This document shows positions 9,143-18,760 of a DNA stretch of 64,000 nt, in pieces (the first letter of the stretch is position 1; the number at the start of each line of letters is the position of its first letter). Origin of the DNA: CAVVEQ01 sp963747315 (GTDB lineage Bacteria; Chloroflexota; Anaerolineae; Anaerolineales; Anaerolineaceae); NCBI GenBank assembly GCA_963747315.1, contig CAVVEQ010000013.1, positions 620,001 to 684,000 of the forward strand. The letters are read 5' to 3'. The position numbers and the translations under genes are program-made. Under the pieces are notes generated by a model. The model saw only the letters and a list, made by a program, of their open reading frames with translations. It did no database searches and was not told where the DNA came from.

Positions 9143-9934
9143 ATGTCCATCTTATTGGAAGCTGGTGAGCTTGAAGTCAAAGGGATCTCAGCCGCTCTTT
9201 GCACCATTATTCAGAGCACAGGTTCCACACCCCGACATACCGGCAGCAAGATGATCGTTTACCCGGATGGCAGGATATCTGGTTCAGTTGGCGGCGGTCT
9301 TATCGAAAACCAGGTTATCGAAGAAGCCTTGAAATCGATCCAGGAAGGGAAATCGCGAAAAACGGCCTATGACCTCGTTGATCCTGCAAGGGGAGATGTC
9401 GGTGTTTGTGGAGGCCACGTGGAGGTCTATATCGAACCTATAGCCAAAAAACCTTTATTGGTTGTAATTGGGGGTGGACATGTTGGCAAGGCAGTTTTGC
9501 ACATCGGTAAGTGGCTCGGTTTTAGAACAGCTGTCAGCGACGACCGCCCTGAATTTTGCACCTCTGAAGCCAATCCCGATGCTGACCAGTTTTTTGTGGG
9601 TCCAATGGAAGATCTGGTCAATCATTTAGAGATCAATCGTGACTCTTATCTGGTTTTGACAACCCGCGGGTATGATGTCGATATAAAAGGAATTCCTTCG
9701 TTACTGGAAAAAGACCCAGCTTTCATTGGTGTGATCGGTTCAAAAAGAAGATGGATCGTGACCAGGAAAGGCTTACTTGCACAGGGTATTTCGGAAGAAA
9801 AAATCACAGAAATCCGCTCTCCTTTGGGACTTGAATTGAACGCCGAAACCCCTGAAGAAATTGCCATCAGCATCATGGCCGAAGTGATCATGGTTCGGAA
9901 TGAAGGCAGTGGTAAAAGCATGAAATACAATTAA
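9143..9934 (+). CDS. xdhC: XdhC/CoxI-family molybdenum hydroxylase maturation protein
   Basis: XdhC-type chaperones bind the Mo cofactor, promote sulfuration and insert it into hydroxylases. The 263-residue chain has the N-terminal XdhC/CoxI domain (TIIQSTGSTPRHTGSKM, GSVGGGLIE, DVGVCGGHVEVYIEP) and a C-terminal Rossmann-like domain (LLVVIGGGHVGKAV, VIGSKRRW). It directly follows the pyrophosphatase stop and precedes the second hydroxylase, so it could serve both enzymes. Confidence 0.9.
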   Translation: MSILLEAGELEVKGISAALCTIIQSTGSTPRHTGSKMIVYPDGRISGSVGGGLIENQVIEEALKSIQEGKSRKTAYDLVDPARGDVGVCGGHVEVYIEPIAKKPLLVVIGGGHVGKAVLHIGKWLGFRTAVSDDRPEFCTSEANPDADQFFVGPMEDLVNHLEINRDSYLVLTTRGYDVDIKGIPSLLEKDPAFIGVIGSKRRWIVTRKGLLAQGISEEKITEIRSPLGLELNAETPEEIAISIMAEVIMVRNEGSGKSMKYN

Positions 9935-9944
9935 GGCGCAAATA

Positions 9945-11363
9945 ATGTATCAAAAATATATCAATGCTGCCAACTTAAATGATGCCATGGGTATCCTTGC
10001 CAGTGAAAAACGATCCGCCAGGATAATTGCTGGCGCAACGGATCTTATGTTGGAGATGGAGAGAGGAATTCGAAGCGATATTCATACATTGGTGGATATC
10101 TCCCGAGCTTCCGGCTGCAACTCCATCACCCTTGACGAAGAAAATACCCTCCATATTGGACCAATGGTCACCCACAACCAGGCTGCTTGTTCCAAGTTGA
10201 TCAGGGAATTTGGTTTTCCGTTATCTCAGGCCTGCTGGTTAGTAGGCAGTCCGCAGATTCGAAACCGTGGAACAATCGCCGGTAACTTGATCACTGCTTC
10301 GCCGGCCAACGATACCATCCCAGCATTGATCTCGCTGAATGCATCTATCACGCTGGCTTCCAACCGCGGGAATCGTAAAGTGAATTTACAAGACTTTTAC
10401 CAGGGTGTAAGAAAGACCATTATGGCTGAGGATGAGCTTCTCGCGGAGATCACATTCCCTGCCTTTTCTTCCAATCATCGGGGAGTCTTTTTCAAATCCG
10501 CCTTGCGTGAAGCGCAGGCGATTTCTGTAGTGAACTTTTCGGGAGTTTTGGAACTTAAAGATGGATTGATCCTATCGGCCAACCTCGCCTTTGGTTGTGT
10601 TGCCCCCACAATCATCCGGGCAACAGCAGCGGAAACTTTCCTGATCGGGAATCAATTCAGCAGGGAAACGATAGATGCCGCAGCAGTTCTTGCGGTTGAT
10701 GAGACCAGACCAATTTCGGATTTGAGAGGCTCGGATACCTACCGGAAAGTTGCAGTTAAGAATGCGATCCGCGATGCCCTTTATTTAATCCTGAATGGCA
10801 GGGAAAGAGATCAACTTCCAGGGGAGCCGGTTTCTCTCCAGGGGAAAAAACCATTCCACGCGACACCGATTGAAAAAACCCGTGAATATTCAATCAATGA
10901 TCAGGTTCATGTGACGATCAATGGCAAATCCTTCTCCGGCAGGGCCGCTGGACATCCAAACCTACTTCGATTCGTAAGAGATGAAGCCTTATTAACCGGG
11001 TCGAAAGAAGGTTGCGCTGAGGGTGAATGCGGTGCGTGTACGATCTTCCTCGATGGTGCAGCTGTTATGGGATGCCTTGTTCCGGTTTTTCGGGCTGACC
11101 AGGCGCAGATAGAAACAGTGGAAGGCCTTTCTTCGCCAGAAGGAGGACTTCATCGAGTGCAACAAGCGTTTATCGATGAGGGGGCTGTGCAATGCGGTTA
11201 TTGCACTCCAGGATTTGTGATGAGCGCGGTAAAACTTCTTGAAGAAAATCCAAAACCAAATCGCGAAGAAATCAAACAGGCGATGACCGGAAATCTTTGC
11301 CGGTGCACCGGTTATTATCAAATCATAAATGCTGTAGAAAATGCAAGCCAGAGGATGGGTTAA
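9945..11363 (+). CDS. Fused FAD-binding / 2Fe-2S subunit of second molybdenum hydroxylase
   Basis: A 472-residue electron-transfer subunit. Residues about 1-285 are a CoxM-type FAD domain (ARIIAGATDLM, QIRNRGTIAGNLITASPAND). Residues about 305-470 are a CoxS-type domain with two [2Fe-2S] clusters (CAEGECGACTIF, CGYCTPGFV, CRCTGYYQI). The order FAD then FeS is the reverse of the xanthine dehydrogenase XdhA arrangement and differs from the first hydroxylase in this cluster. It pairs with the Mo subunit that starts at 11747. Confidence 0.9.
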   Translation: MYQKYINAANLNDAMGILASEKRSARIIAGATDLMLEMERGIRSDIHTLVDISRASGCNSITLDEENTLHIGPMVTHNQAACSKLIREFGFPLSQACWLVGSPQIRNRGTIAGNLITASPANDTIPALISLNASITLASNRGNRKVNLQDFYQGVRKTIMAEDELLAEITFPAFSSNHRGVFFKSALREAQAISVVNFSGVLELKDGLILSANLAFGCVAPTIIRATAAETFLIGNQFSRETIDAAAVLAVDETRPISDLRGSDTYRKVAVKNAIRDALYLILNGRERDQLPGEPVSLQGKKPFHATPIEKTREYSINDQVHVTINGKSFSGRAAGHPNLLRFVRDEALLTGSKEGCAEGECGACTIFLDGAAVMGCLVPVFRADQAQIETVEGLSSPEGGLHRVQQAFIDEGAVQCGYCTPGFVMSAVKLLEENPKPNREEIKQAMTGNLCRCTGYYQIINAVENASQRMG

Positions 11364-11364
11364 T

Positions 11365-11733
11365 ATGTCCAACGCAAATCGTTATTCCAACCAACCAAAA
11401 ACTCGAAACGAGCAAAAGCAAGCACATCCCATCTGGAGGGGTGTAGGGTTTGGCCTTATGGTGCTGCTACCGATCATTTCTTATGCGACTGCGCTTATCT
11501 TGATCGGAATGAATAATACGGAGAGATGGATCATGATTCCCCGGGATCTGTTGGTCCGCAATCAGGATCCTTTGTTGCTGATCAAGTTAATTCTCACATT
11601 GATCCTCATGGCAGGTTTCGCGATCGTTCTTACATTGATCTTCCAAATTCTTTACTCCATATTTGGACCCTCCCGGTATGGTCCCACGGATGTTCCCCCA
11701 GTGGCAGGACGATTCAAAAAGTATAAAAGGTGA
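11365..11733 (+). CDS. Small two-helix membrane protein, unknown function
   Basis: A 122-residue protein with a polar N-terminus (about 25 residues), two hydrophobic segments (about 29-50 and 72-97) and a basic C-terminus ending GRFKKYKR. The start is ATG 11365, one base after the preceding stop; an in-frame upstream ATG inside the previous gene is less likely. I do not recognise a family. It lies between the FAD/FeS and Mo subunits of a hydroxylase, so it may anchor that enzyme to the membrane, which is only a contextual guess. Confidence 0.6.
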   Translation: MSNANRYSNQPKTRNEQKQAHPIWRGVGFGLMVLLPIISYATALILIGMNNTERWIMIPRDLLVRNQDPLLLIKLILTLILMAGFAIVLTLIFQILYSIFGPSRYGPTDVPPVAGRFKKYKR

Positions 11734-11746
11734 TCCGGAGACTAGA

Positions 11747-13967
11747 ATGGGAAAATACATTGGCCATTCTTTAAGCCGGGTGGATGCCCGCGGGAAGGTA
11801 ACCGGCCAGGCGGTATATCCTGGCGATATCAACCTGCCCGGGCAAGTTTGGATGAAGGTGCTTTTCTCCCAAAAAACGCATGCCATCATCCGGGAGATCG
11901 ACATCACAGCAGCAAAATCGTTGCCTGGGGTGCTGGCAATATTCACTTCCAAAGATGTGCCAAATAACGAATATGGATTGATCGTCTCCGATCAACCTGT
12001 TTTGTGTGGTCCTGGTTCGAATAAAGCCTTTGCAGATCGCGTTCGATGCCTTGCTGACCAGGTTGCCCTCGTGATAGCGGAAACCGAAGAAATTGCCGCC
12101 CAGGCGCGGGATATGATCAAGGTGGATTATGAAGATCTTAAACCGGTATTCGATCCCAGGGAGGCAATGCAGACTAAGGAAACCCTCTTACATCCGGAAC
12201 TAGATTCAAACATATTTTGCCATTACCGGATACGCAAGGGAGATGTGGAGCAGGCTTTTGCAGATGCGGACGTGATCGTTGAATCCGATTACCAAACTCC
12301 CGCCCAGGAGCATGCTTACCTTCAGCCTGAAGCAGGCCTCGGATATATTGACGAAGAGGGGAGAGTAACAGTAAATGTTGCGGGGCAGTGGGTACACGAG
12401 GACCAGGATCAAATCGCCCATGCGCTCAATTTACCCCTGGAAAAGGTTCGGGTAATCTACCCAGCCATTGGCGGAGCATTTGGCGGACGAGAGGATATGT
12501 CAGTGCAGATCATTCTCGCATTGGCAGCCTGGCGGTTGCATCAATCTGGAATTAACCGCCCTGTAAAGATCATTTGGTCCCGTGAAGAATCCATCATTGG
12601 TCATCATAAACGCCACCCGTATTACATTCATGCAAAATGGGGGGCCAAAAAAGACGGTACCATAACTGCGGCGAAAGTCGAGTTGATAGCTGATGGAGGT
12701 GGGTATATCTACACCTCCACAAAAGTTCTTGGCAATGCTACGTTGCTGGCAACAGGGGCGTATCGAATTCCGAACGTATCGGTGGATGCTTATGCAGTTT
12801 ATACCAATAACCTACCGACGGGTGCATTTCGGGGTTTTGGCGGGCCTCAAGCATTGTTCGAGGCTGAATCACAATTAAATAAACTTGCTGAAAAACTCGG
12901 CATGGATCCGGTTGAGTTCCGGATGAAAAACATCATTCGGGAAGGTGACCTACTTTCAGTGCAAACACCATTGCCCAAAGGTGTTGCGATAGAGCAAGTG
13001 CTGGAGCGCTGCGCCCAGGAATCAGGATGGCTAAAACTGGAGAAAACCTGGAAAAAACCTGAGGATGAAATCAGCGAGGATAAGTCTGGAAGGAACAAGA
13101 CTTCCTGGGGAATTGCCTGCGGGTATAAGAACATCGGCTTTTCTTTTGGTGCACCGGAAAAATGCTCAGCTACTATTGAACTTCACGGAAAAAGCGAGAT
13201 CGAACGGGTTATCCTGCACCATGCAGCGGCAGAAGTGGGGCAGGGAACCCACACAGTTATGGTTCAGGCAGCTTCTGAGGCATTAAAATATACCTCCAGC
13301 GAGGATAGAACTAATTACCTCTGATACTGCCTTTACCGAAAATTCCGGGTCGGTTTCCGCTTCCCGGATGACATTCATGGGAGCTAATGCGGTTAAAGGG
13401 GCGTGCGAAGCCGCCTTGAAGAAATGGGATTCTGAGGAGCGGCCAGCCGTTGCTACGTTTGAGTATCGACCACCAGCAACTACCCCCTTCGATCCGGAAA
13501 CCGGGAAAAGTGAGCCTAATTTCGCCTACGGTTATGTCGCAATCGCAGTTAAGGCCAAAGTCGATACCGAAACAGGGAAAGTGACGTTGAAGAAAGTAAT
13601 CTGTGTTGACGATGTTGGCCAGGCAATCAACCCGCAGCAGGTAAAAGGGCAGATCGAAGGCGCGATCGTACAAGCAGCAGGGTATGCGCTCCAGGAGAAT
13701 TTCATACAGGATGGTACCGGGGTGAAAACCAAAACCCTTTCAACCTACTTGATCCCAACCATTCTCGATATCCCTGATGAAATCCAATCGATTGTGTTGG
13801 AAGTGCCCGATTCGAACGGCCCGTGGGGAGCAAAAGGCATGGGAGAAATGCCCTATTTATGTTTGGTTCCTGCCGTAACCGATGCGGTCCATTCCGCCAC
13901 CGGTCATTGGTATAACGAGTTTCCACTGACCCCGGAAACAGTATTAAAGGGATTGGGTAAGGTCTGA
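11747..13967 (+). CDS. Molybdopterin-binding subunit of second molybdenum hydroxylase (frameshifted)
   Basis: A CoxL/XdhB-like catalytic subunit read in two frames: 11747 to about 13288, then about 13290 to 13967. The break is one extra base near 13288; removing it restores the run ALKIPPARIELITSDTAFT, which is what the family shows here. Motifs include AIGGAFGGRED, PTGAFRGFGGPQ and GAKGMGEMPYL with the active-site Glu. The start chosen is ATG 11747 (MGKYIGHSLSRVD), not the upstream in-frame codon at 11663, which lies within the membrane-protein gene. The indel is more likely a sequence error than decay, because both halves are well conserved. Confidence 0.85.
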
Positions 13968-13975
13968 ATCCAAAT

Positions 13976-14776
13976 ATGCCATTAAGAATAGTAATCCTCG
14001 GGGGTGGTGATCTCGCCAGCGGCGTTGCTTTAAGGCTTTTTCGGCTTGGCTGCCAATTAATTGTTACAGAATTGGCTCAGCCTTATGCAGTGCGTCGCAC
14101 CGTCAGTTTCGCCGAGTCTGTTTACGGTGGTACGATCACAATCGAAGGTGTTCCCGGGATCTTGTACCCTTCATACGGCAAGATCATATTTGATAATTGC
14201 ATCCCTGTACTCATTGATCCAGATATGACAACAGTAGGTAAGTTCAAACCGGATGTACTGGTTGACGCCAGGATGATCAAACAGGAAATCCCTCTCCGGC
14301 ATTACCCTGGAATTTTCACGATTGGCCTTGGACCTGGGTTCATCGCTGGGAAAAATTGCCATACGGTCATCGAAACCCAACGTGGCCACAGTATGGGAAG
14401 AGTTATTTACGAAGGTGCAGCGGAAGCAGATACAGGCATCCCGGAAAGGGTCGCGAATTTCCAGCACGAGCGGGTGCTGCGTTCCCCATCGGATGGTATT
14501 TTCCGAACCGAACTGGAAATCGGAAATCAGGTAAAAGAAGGCGAAATAATCGGCCACGTGGGAGCGAATGCCATTCCAGCTCCGTTTTCCGGAATGATCC
14601 GGGGATTGTTGCACAATGGTCTGGAGGTTAGAGCAGGTTTGAAAATCGGAGATATCGATCCAAGGGTTGATCCGAAATTGTACCAAAATGTATCTGATAA
14701 AGCGCTGGCAGTGGGGGGTGGAGTGATGGAAGCCATACTGACCAAGGCAGTCTTTCGCCAGAAGCTTTCGAATTAG
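13976..14776 (+). CDS. yqeB: Selenium-dependent molybdenum hydroxylase system protein YqeB
   Basis: A 266-residue protein of the YqeB (EF2563) family. The N-terminal Rossmann-type segment IVILGGGDLASGVALRLFRLG and ELAQPYAVRRTVSFAE are characteristic, as is GIFTIGLGPGFIAGKNCHTVIET. Comparative-genomics work links YqeB and YqeC to molybdenum hydroxylases carrying a labile, non-selenocysteine selenium cofactor. Its exact reaction is not established. It sits between the second hydroxylase and yqeC, all on the same strand with 7-8 base gaps. Confidence 0.9.
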   Translation: MPLRIVILGGGDLASGVALRLFRLGCQLIVTELAQPYAVRRTVSFAESVYGGTITIEGVPGILYPSYGKIIFDNCIPVLIDPDMTTVGKFKPDVLVDARMIKQEIPLRHYPGIFTIGLGPGFIAGKNCHTVIETQRGHSMGRVIYEGAAEADTGIPERVANFQHERVLRSPSDGIFRTELEIGNQVKEGEIIGHVGANAIPAPFSGMIRGLLHNGLEVRAGLKIGDIDPRVDPKLYQNVSDKALAVGGGVMEAILTKAVFRQKLSN

Positions 14777-14783
14777 AGAACCT

Positions 14784-15467
14784 ATGCAACTCCGCCAGGC
14801 GTTACGGGCTGAGCAGAAATCAGTCATATCTTTCGTTGGAGCTGGGGGTAAAACAACAGCAATGTTCCAGCTAGCCCGTCAATTTGACACTCCCGTAATT
14901 GTCACTTCCACCACTCATCTCTCACAAACTCAATCTCATCTCGCTGATAGGCATATCATTTTTTACGAAAATGCATATAACCGGAATAAACGAATATCTA
15001 TAGAATCTGGGGTTACTCTAATTACAGGCAACCTCGACCAGCAAGGAAAATACACTGGGATAACCATTGACCAGGCCAATAGATTGGGAGAGTTCACCCT
15101 TAATAATCAAATTCCATTGTTGGTGGAAGCCGATGGATCCAGACAATTACCTCTAAAAGCACCAGCAGATCACGAGCCTGCCATACCTGAGATCACGAAC
15201 CATGCAGTAGTCCTGGCAGGGTTATCCGGACTTGGAAATATCCTTAATGATGATTACGTTCATCGCGCGGAAATCTTTTCCCGATTGACTGGCCGAAAAA
15301 TTAATGAACTTGTCACAATCGACGACGTTATTATTGAATTGCGCGATCGACAGGGTGGATTAAAGAACATTCCCAAAGAGGCCCGAAAATCAGTGATTCT
15401 GAACCAGTCATCGGGATTATCTGATCTAACCTATTTTGTATACAGCCATGCAAGGATTGTTGTCTGA
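14784..15467 (+). CDS. yqeC: Selenium cofactor biosynthesis protein YqeC
   Basis: A YqeC-family protein with a P-loop (ISFVGAGGKTTAMFQLA) and TSTTHLS near residue 48, followed by LLVEADGSRQLPLKAPADHEPAIP. It is thought to work with YqeB in making or inserting the selenium cofactor of molybdenum hydroxylases. The frame ends at 15467 after SDLTYFVYSHARIVV, but dropping one T from the TTTT run at 15434-15437 reads on into the mocA frame. YqeC-MocA fusions seem plausible in this setting, so this may be the first half of a single fused gene split by an indel. Confidence 0.85.
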   Translation: MQLRQALRAEQKSVISFVGAGGKTTAMFQLARQFDTPVIVTSTTHLSQTQSHLADRHIIFYENAYNRNKRISIESGVTLITGNLDQQGKYTGITIDQANRLGEFTLNNQIPLLVEADGSRQLPLKAPADHEPAIPEITNHAVVLAGLSGLGNILNDDYVHRAEIFSRLTGRKINELVTIDDVIIELRDRQGGLKNIPKEARKSVILNQSSGLSDLTYFVYSHARIVV

Positions 15468-16102
15468 ATACGACAGCATCGTTGCCGCTGAATTGAATGA
15501 GATGAAAATATTTTTCACTTGCGAAAAGGTATCTGGTATCATCCTGGCTGCAGGCGGAGCAGAGCGCTTTGGCTCCCCAAAACAATTGGCTTCATGGAAT
15601 GGGAAAACCTTATTGCGGAGGGTCACTGAGACTGCGCTGGCATCCAACCTTTCCGAGGTTATTGTCGTAGCAGGAGCCTGCGAAACGGAGGTCCTAAACC
15701 AAGTAAATGATCTACCGGTTAAGGTTGTTGTAAATCCAAATTGGACCAGCGGACAAGCATCGTCGATCGACGCAGGTTTGACAATAATTTCGCCAAACTC
15801 GGGGGCAGCCATTTTTCTCCTCGCCGATCAACCAAGGGTTCAACCGGAGTTGCTCAATGAGCTGATCCGTGTTCATGCCCAAACTCTGGCACCGGTGATC
15901 GCCCCAGAATTTAGCGGAAAAAGGGGAAATCCTGTCCTTTTCGACCGGCAGACTTTTTCCAACTTGCGCGAGCCTAGTTGGTGATGTGGGGGGAAGGGGT
16001 ATTTTTGGGATTTTTCCTCCTTTATCGATTCCATGGTCCGATGATAGTATCCTGGAAGATATCGACACCCCCGAAGATCTATCCAGATTGGATCATGGAT
16101 GA
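15436..16102 (+). CDS. mocA: MocA-like molybdenum cofactor nucleotidyltransferase (frameshifted)
   Basis: A MobA/MocA-type NTP transferase that attaches a nucleotide, typically CMP, to molybdopterin. Motifs are GIILAAGGAERFGSPKQL (nucleotide loop) and FLLADQPRV (metal-binding Asp). The first frame stops at 15984, but one extra base near 15973 explains it: the next frame gives LVGDVGGRGIFG and then the family C-terminus EDIDTPEDLSRL, ending at 16102 in a 4-base overlap with the next gene. The N-terminus probably continues from yqeC, since no good start or ribosome site is seen at the TTG at 15436. Confidence 0.82.
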
Positions 16103-16702
16103 AGGAAAAACTAAAAATTACCGCGATCATTTTAGCCGCAGGCCTTTCCACAAGAATGGGAAGCCCAAAAATGCTGCTAGCGTGGCAAGGCAGTACAGTG
16201 TTGGAGACGGTATTAAAAACCGTGACGGAGAGTCCGATTGATGATGTGATTCTCGTTTACGGAGCCTGGAAAAATGAAATCCTCAAAATTGCCGGAATAT
16301 TCCCAATACAATCTGTATACAATCCGGATTTTTCCAACGGTTCGATGCTTGTATCGCTACAAACCGGACTTAGACACATCCATGAACCTTCGGACGGATT
16401 CATGATCATTCTTGGCGATCAACCCATGCTTAGCAGATCCATCATCGAAAAGTTAATCCTGGATTTTCGATCAACGGGAAAGAAGTTATGTACTGCCAAG
16501 CTTCAATTATCGGAGGGGGCATCCGTGGTTGATCGATATTTCCCTAAAAAATGAAATCCTGGGTATAGAAGAACCCAGGACTCTACGAGATTTCTTAAAA
16601 AGCCACGAGACAGATATTTATTATTCAGTAGTTGATGATCCAAACATCCTAACTGACTTGGACACTCCGGAAGACTATCAGAAATATATTGCTGGTTGTT
16701 AA
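16099..16702 (+). CDS. Second MocA-like nucleotidyltransferase (frameshifted)
   Basis: A second MocA-family protein in tandem with the first. It begins KITAIILAAGLSTRMGSPKMLL and contains MIILGDQPML near residue 100. The frame ends prematurely at 16554. Removing one G from the run 16515-16519 restores GHPWLIDISLKNEIL and the C-terminal LTDLDTPEDYQKY, ending at the TAA at 16700-16702. The corrected length is about 200 residues, normal for the family. It converges with the DUF2007 gene, overlapping its stop by 4 bases. Confidence 0.8.
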
Positions 16703-16965
16703 TCGTCGCCTGGCGGGGGAGGATCCTTTGCTTCCAGTTTCCCATCATCCATGGATTTGAGGATTTCTCTGGCTGCGGCTTCGTCCGTTTCCTTCACTAA
16801 AACCAGTGTCTCGCCTAAAGGCCCGATTGTTAATCCAATCGCAGCTCCCGCGCTCTCCTGGGATAGTTCTGCCTTGATCCCAAAGCTTTCTAATAAAATC
16901 CGGATCGATTCCGCCTCCAAAGGGCTGGTGGAAAGATATACTGGTTTATAGTCGTCAGAGAACAT
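16699..16965 (-). CDS. DUF2007-domain protein
   Basis: An 88-residue soluble protein of the DUF2007 (putative signal-transducing) family. The pattern KPVYLSTSPLEAESIRILLESFGIKAEL followed by VLVKETDEAAAREIL matches this small alpha-beta domain. No catalytic residues are apparent and its role is unknown. It is the last gene of a minus-strand run with a methyltransferase and the MrfB/MrfA pair. Confidence 0.7.
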   Translation of the reverse strand: MFSDDYKPVYLSTSPLEAESIRILLESFGIKAELSQESAGAAIGLTIGPLGETLVLVKETDEAAAREILKSMDDGKLEAKDPPPPGDD

Positions 16966-17532
16966 TTATACCTTCCTGAGAATTATTTTTTCGATAACCT
17001 TATTACCGCGCGTTGCTCTGGGAATAATTATCCGGTTTCTGTAAAGTATATCCCAGGATGAATAAAGACGAAGCAACTCATTTTTTTTATGTAGGTATTC
17101 CTCCGGAAATCCGTTCGCTGCGGTGTCAGTACCTTCTGAAGGCGTCTCGAAAAATAGAATTCCACCTCTTTTGAGAGTATTTTCGTATAGGTGGAATAAT
17201 TTCCGATCTAAAAAATAAAAATTTATGATCGCATCGAATGTATTTTCCGGAAAATTGATGTGCGCGGAATCGCTGATAACTTTCATAATCGTATTGCAAT
17301 TTTGATCGGCAATTCGCACTGCCACGGAAGAGATGTCCACGCCTACTACCCGGCAACCACTCTTGACGAGAAATTTAGCGTTTTCACCCAATCCCATGGC
17401 CATATCCAGAATCAGTGCTCCAGGATGAATCAAGTGATGAAATCGAACCAGCAGGTCACGTGGTTCAGATTGTTTCATTCTTCCAGGTTCCTGGTATCTG
17501 GTGTTCCAGCGCAAGGCGTCATCCCGAGCCAT
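16966..17532 (-). CDS. Class I SAM-dependent methyltransferase (TehB-like)
   Basis: A 188-residue methyltransferase. Motif I is LILDMAMGLGENAKFL near residue 40 (the usual GxGxG is degenerate), motif II is VVGVDIS, and a later FDAIINFYFLDRKLF resembles TehB-like and small thiopurine-type enzymes. The N-terminal DALRWNTRYQ is also typical. The substrate is unknown. The start overlaps the MrfB stop by 14 bases, so it is probably cotranscribed with the repair genes. Confidence 0.78.
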   Translation of the reverse strand: MARDDALRWNTRYQEPGRMKQSEPRDLLVRFHHLIHPGALILDMAMGLGENAKFLVKSGCRVVGVDISSVAVRIADQNCNTIMKVISDSAHINFPENTFDAIINFYFLDRKLFHLYENTLKRGGILFFETPSEGTDTAANGFPEEYLHKKNELLRLYSSWDILYRNRIIIPRATRGNKVIEKIILRKV

Positions 17533-18757
17533 GTTTGCGCTCTTTCAATTTGAGCCTTTCGATTCTGCGGTGGAAATCATCCAATAAAATCTTACGGGTG
17601 TGATTGGTTAAATCCGCCTTTTCGATTGAATTCACTCCATCATGGCAATAATTCTTCGCAGTGGAAAAATCCTTGCGGGTATGTTCATAATACTTAGCCA
17701 ATTCGAGGCTGGATTCCCAATCACCCGCCCGCGATAGATCAGCGAAGATCGGGGCAGCCATTTCCCAATTTCCGGTTCTTTTATACAACTTCGCCAGTTT
17801 TTTCTTGTTTAGAACCTGGAAGGATTCCTGCATTGGCATTTCCGCTGCGCTGGCATAGAAAGACTCAGCTTCCGAATTTCGTCCAAGGGCTTGATGAAAT
17901 TCACCCGCTGCCATGACTTCCGATCCAATATAATCGCCACCTCGATGCCCATTTTCGAGAATTTGCGATATTCTGAACATAACAGCTGCGAGGGATACAA
18001 TATCCATTGTGTTATGGTAGAAAACACCTTTCATTGACCGGGCATCGCCATTACGGCAATAATCAATATACAACTCCGGGATCATCCACCCGGGAATTTC
18101 ATCGTCGGTGCGATTCATTCCTAAGATCTCAGTCTCCAAAACACCCAGGTTTCGCCGTGTTAACCGGTATTTCCACAATCGCCTTGCGAGAGGAAGAAGA
18201 TCAATATGACCCAGGGATTCGAACGGAGCGGTCAACCCATTTATCACATACCTGGCCTTTAATAATGGGATATCAAAACTTTTTCCGTTGTAGGTGACAA
18301 TTCCCCGAAAACCGCTCAACGCTCCGCTTATTCCTGTTAGAAATGCAGATTCTTCGCCAGGATCCTGAAGGAAGAATTGCTGAACCCTGAAACCATCTTT
18401 AGTCTGGAATCCAATCCCAACCAGGAAAACATAAGTTCCGGTACCTCCGCTCAGGCCGGTGGTTTCCGTATCCAAAAAGATCAGGGAATCGGACAGTAAC
18501 GATTCCAATTCTTGGGTTCGAGCCCAACTGGCGATTAATTTCAGGTCTGAAGGCTGATCCAGACGGATTATTCCCTGCTGGTGATCCCGAGGGAAAAACT
18601 CCTCATGCAGAAATGTAGTACCGAGAGCATTTCGCCGAAAATCTCCGGATAAAACATTCTGGATCGGGTATTTCTTTTCAAAAATTATCCCTGAATTAGG
18701 GTTAATACCTGTTTTCACTCCTAGAGATTTCAGCCTATCCCGCAGTGAATCTGGCAT
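17519..18757 (-). CDS. mrfB: MrfB/YprB-like RNase H-fold exonuclease with TPR tail
   Basis: A 412-residue protein. Residues about 90-275 form a DnaQ/RNase H-like 3'-5' exonuclease domain: FLDTETTGLSGGTG (exo I), VTYNGKSFDIPLLKAR (exo II) and NTMDIVSL (exo III). The C-terminal 130 residues look like TPR helices. In Bacillus, MrfB acts with the helicase MrfA in mitomycin-C lesion repair. The two genes are adjacent here, 3 bases apart and co-oriented, which supports the same pairing. Confidence 0.85.
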   Translation of the reverse strand: MPDSLRDRLKSLGVKTGINPNSGIIFEKKYPIQNVLSGDFRRNALGTTFLHEEFFPRDHQQGIIRLDQPSDLKLIASWARTQELESLLSDSLIFLDTETTGLSGGTGTYVFLVGIGFQTKDGFRVQQFFLQDPGEESAFLTGISGALSGFRGIVTYNGKSFDIPLLKARYVINGLTAPFESLGHIDLLPLARRLWKYRLTRRNLGVLETEILGMNRTDDEIPGWMIPELYIDYCRNGDARSMKGVFYHNTMDIVSLAAVMFRISQILENGHRGGDYIGSEVMAAGEFHQALGRNSEAESFYASAAEMPMQESFQVLNKKKLAKLYKRTGNWEMAAPIFADLSRAGDWESSLELAKYYEHTRKDFSTAKNYCHDGVNSIEKADLTNHTRKILLDDFHRRIERLKLKERKHGSG

Positions 18758-18760
18758 GAA

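Noticed and set aside
11663..11746. Earlier start for the second Mo subunit
   Set aside because: The extra 28 residues are encoded within the upstream membrane-protein gene and do not match the family; ATG 11747 starts at the usual motif.
14171..14827. 218-residue open frame on the minus strand
   Set aside because: Antisense to yqeB, with no recognisable domain and no ribosome site.
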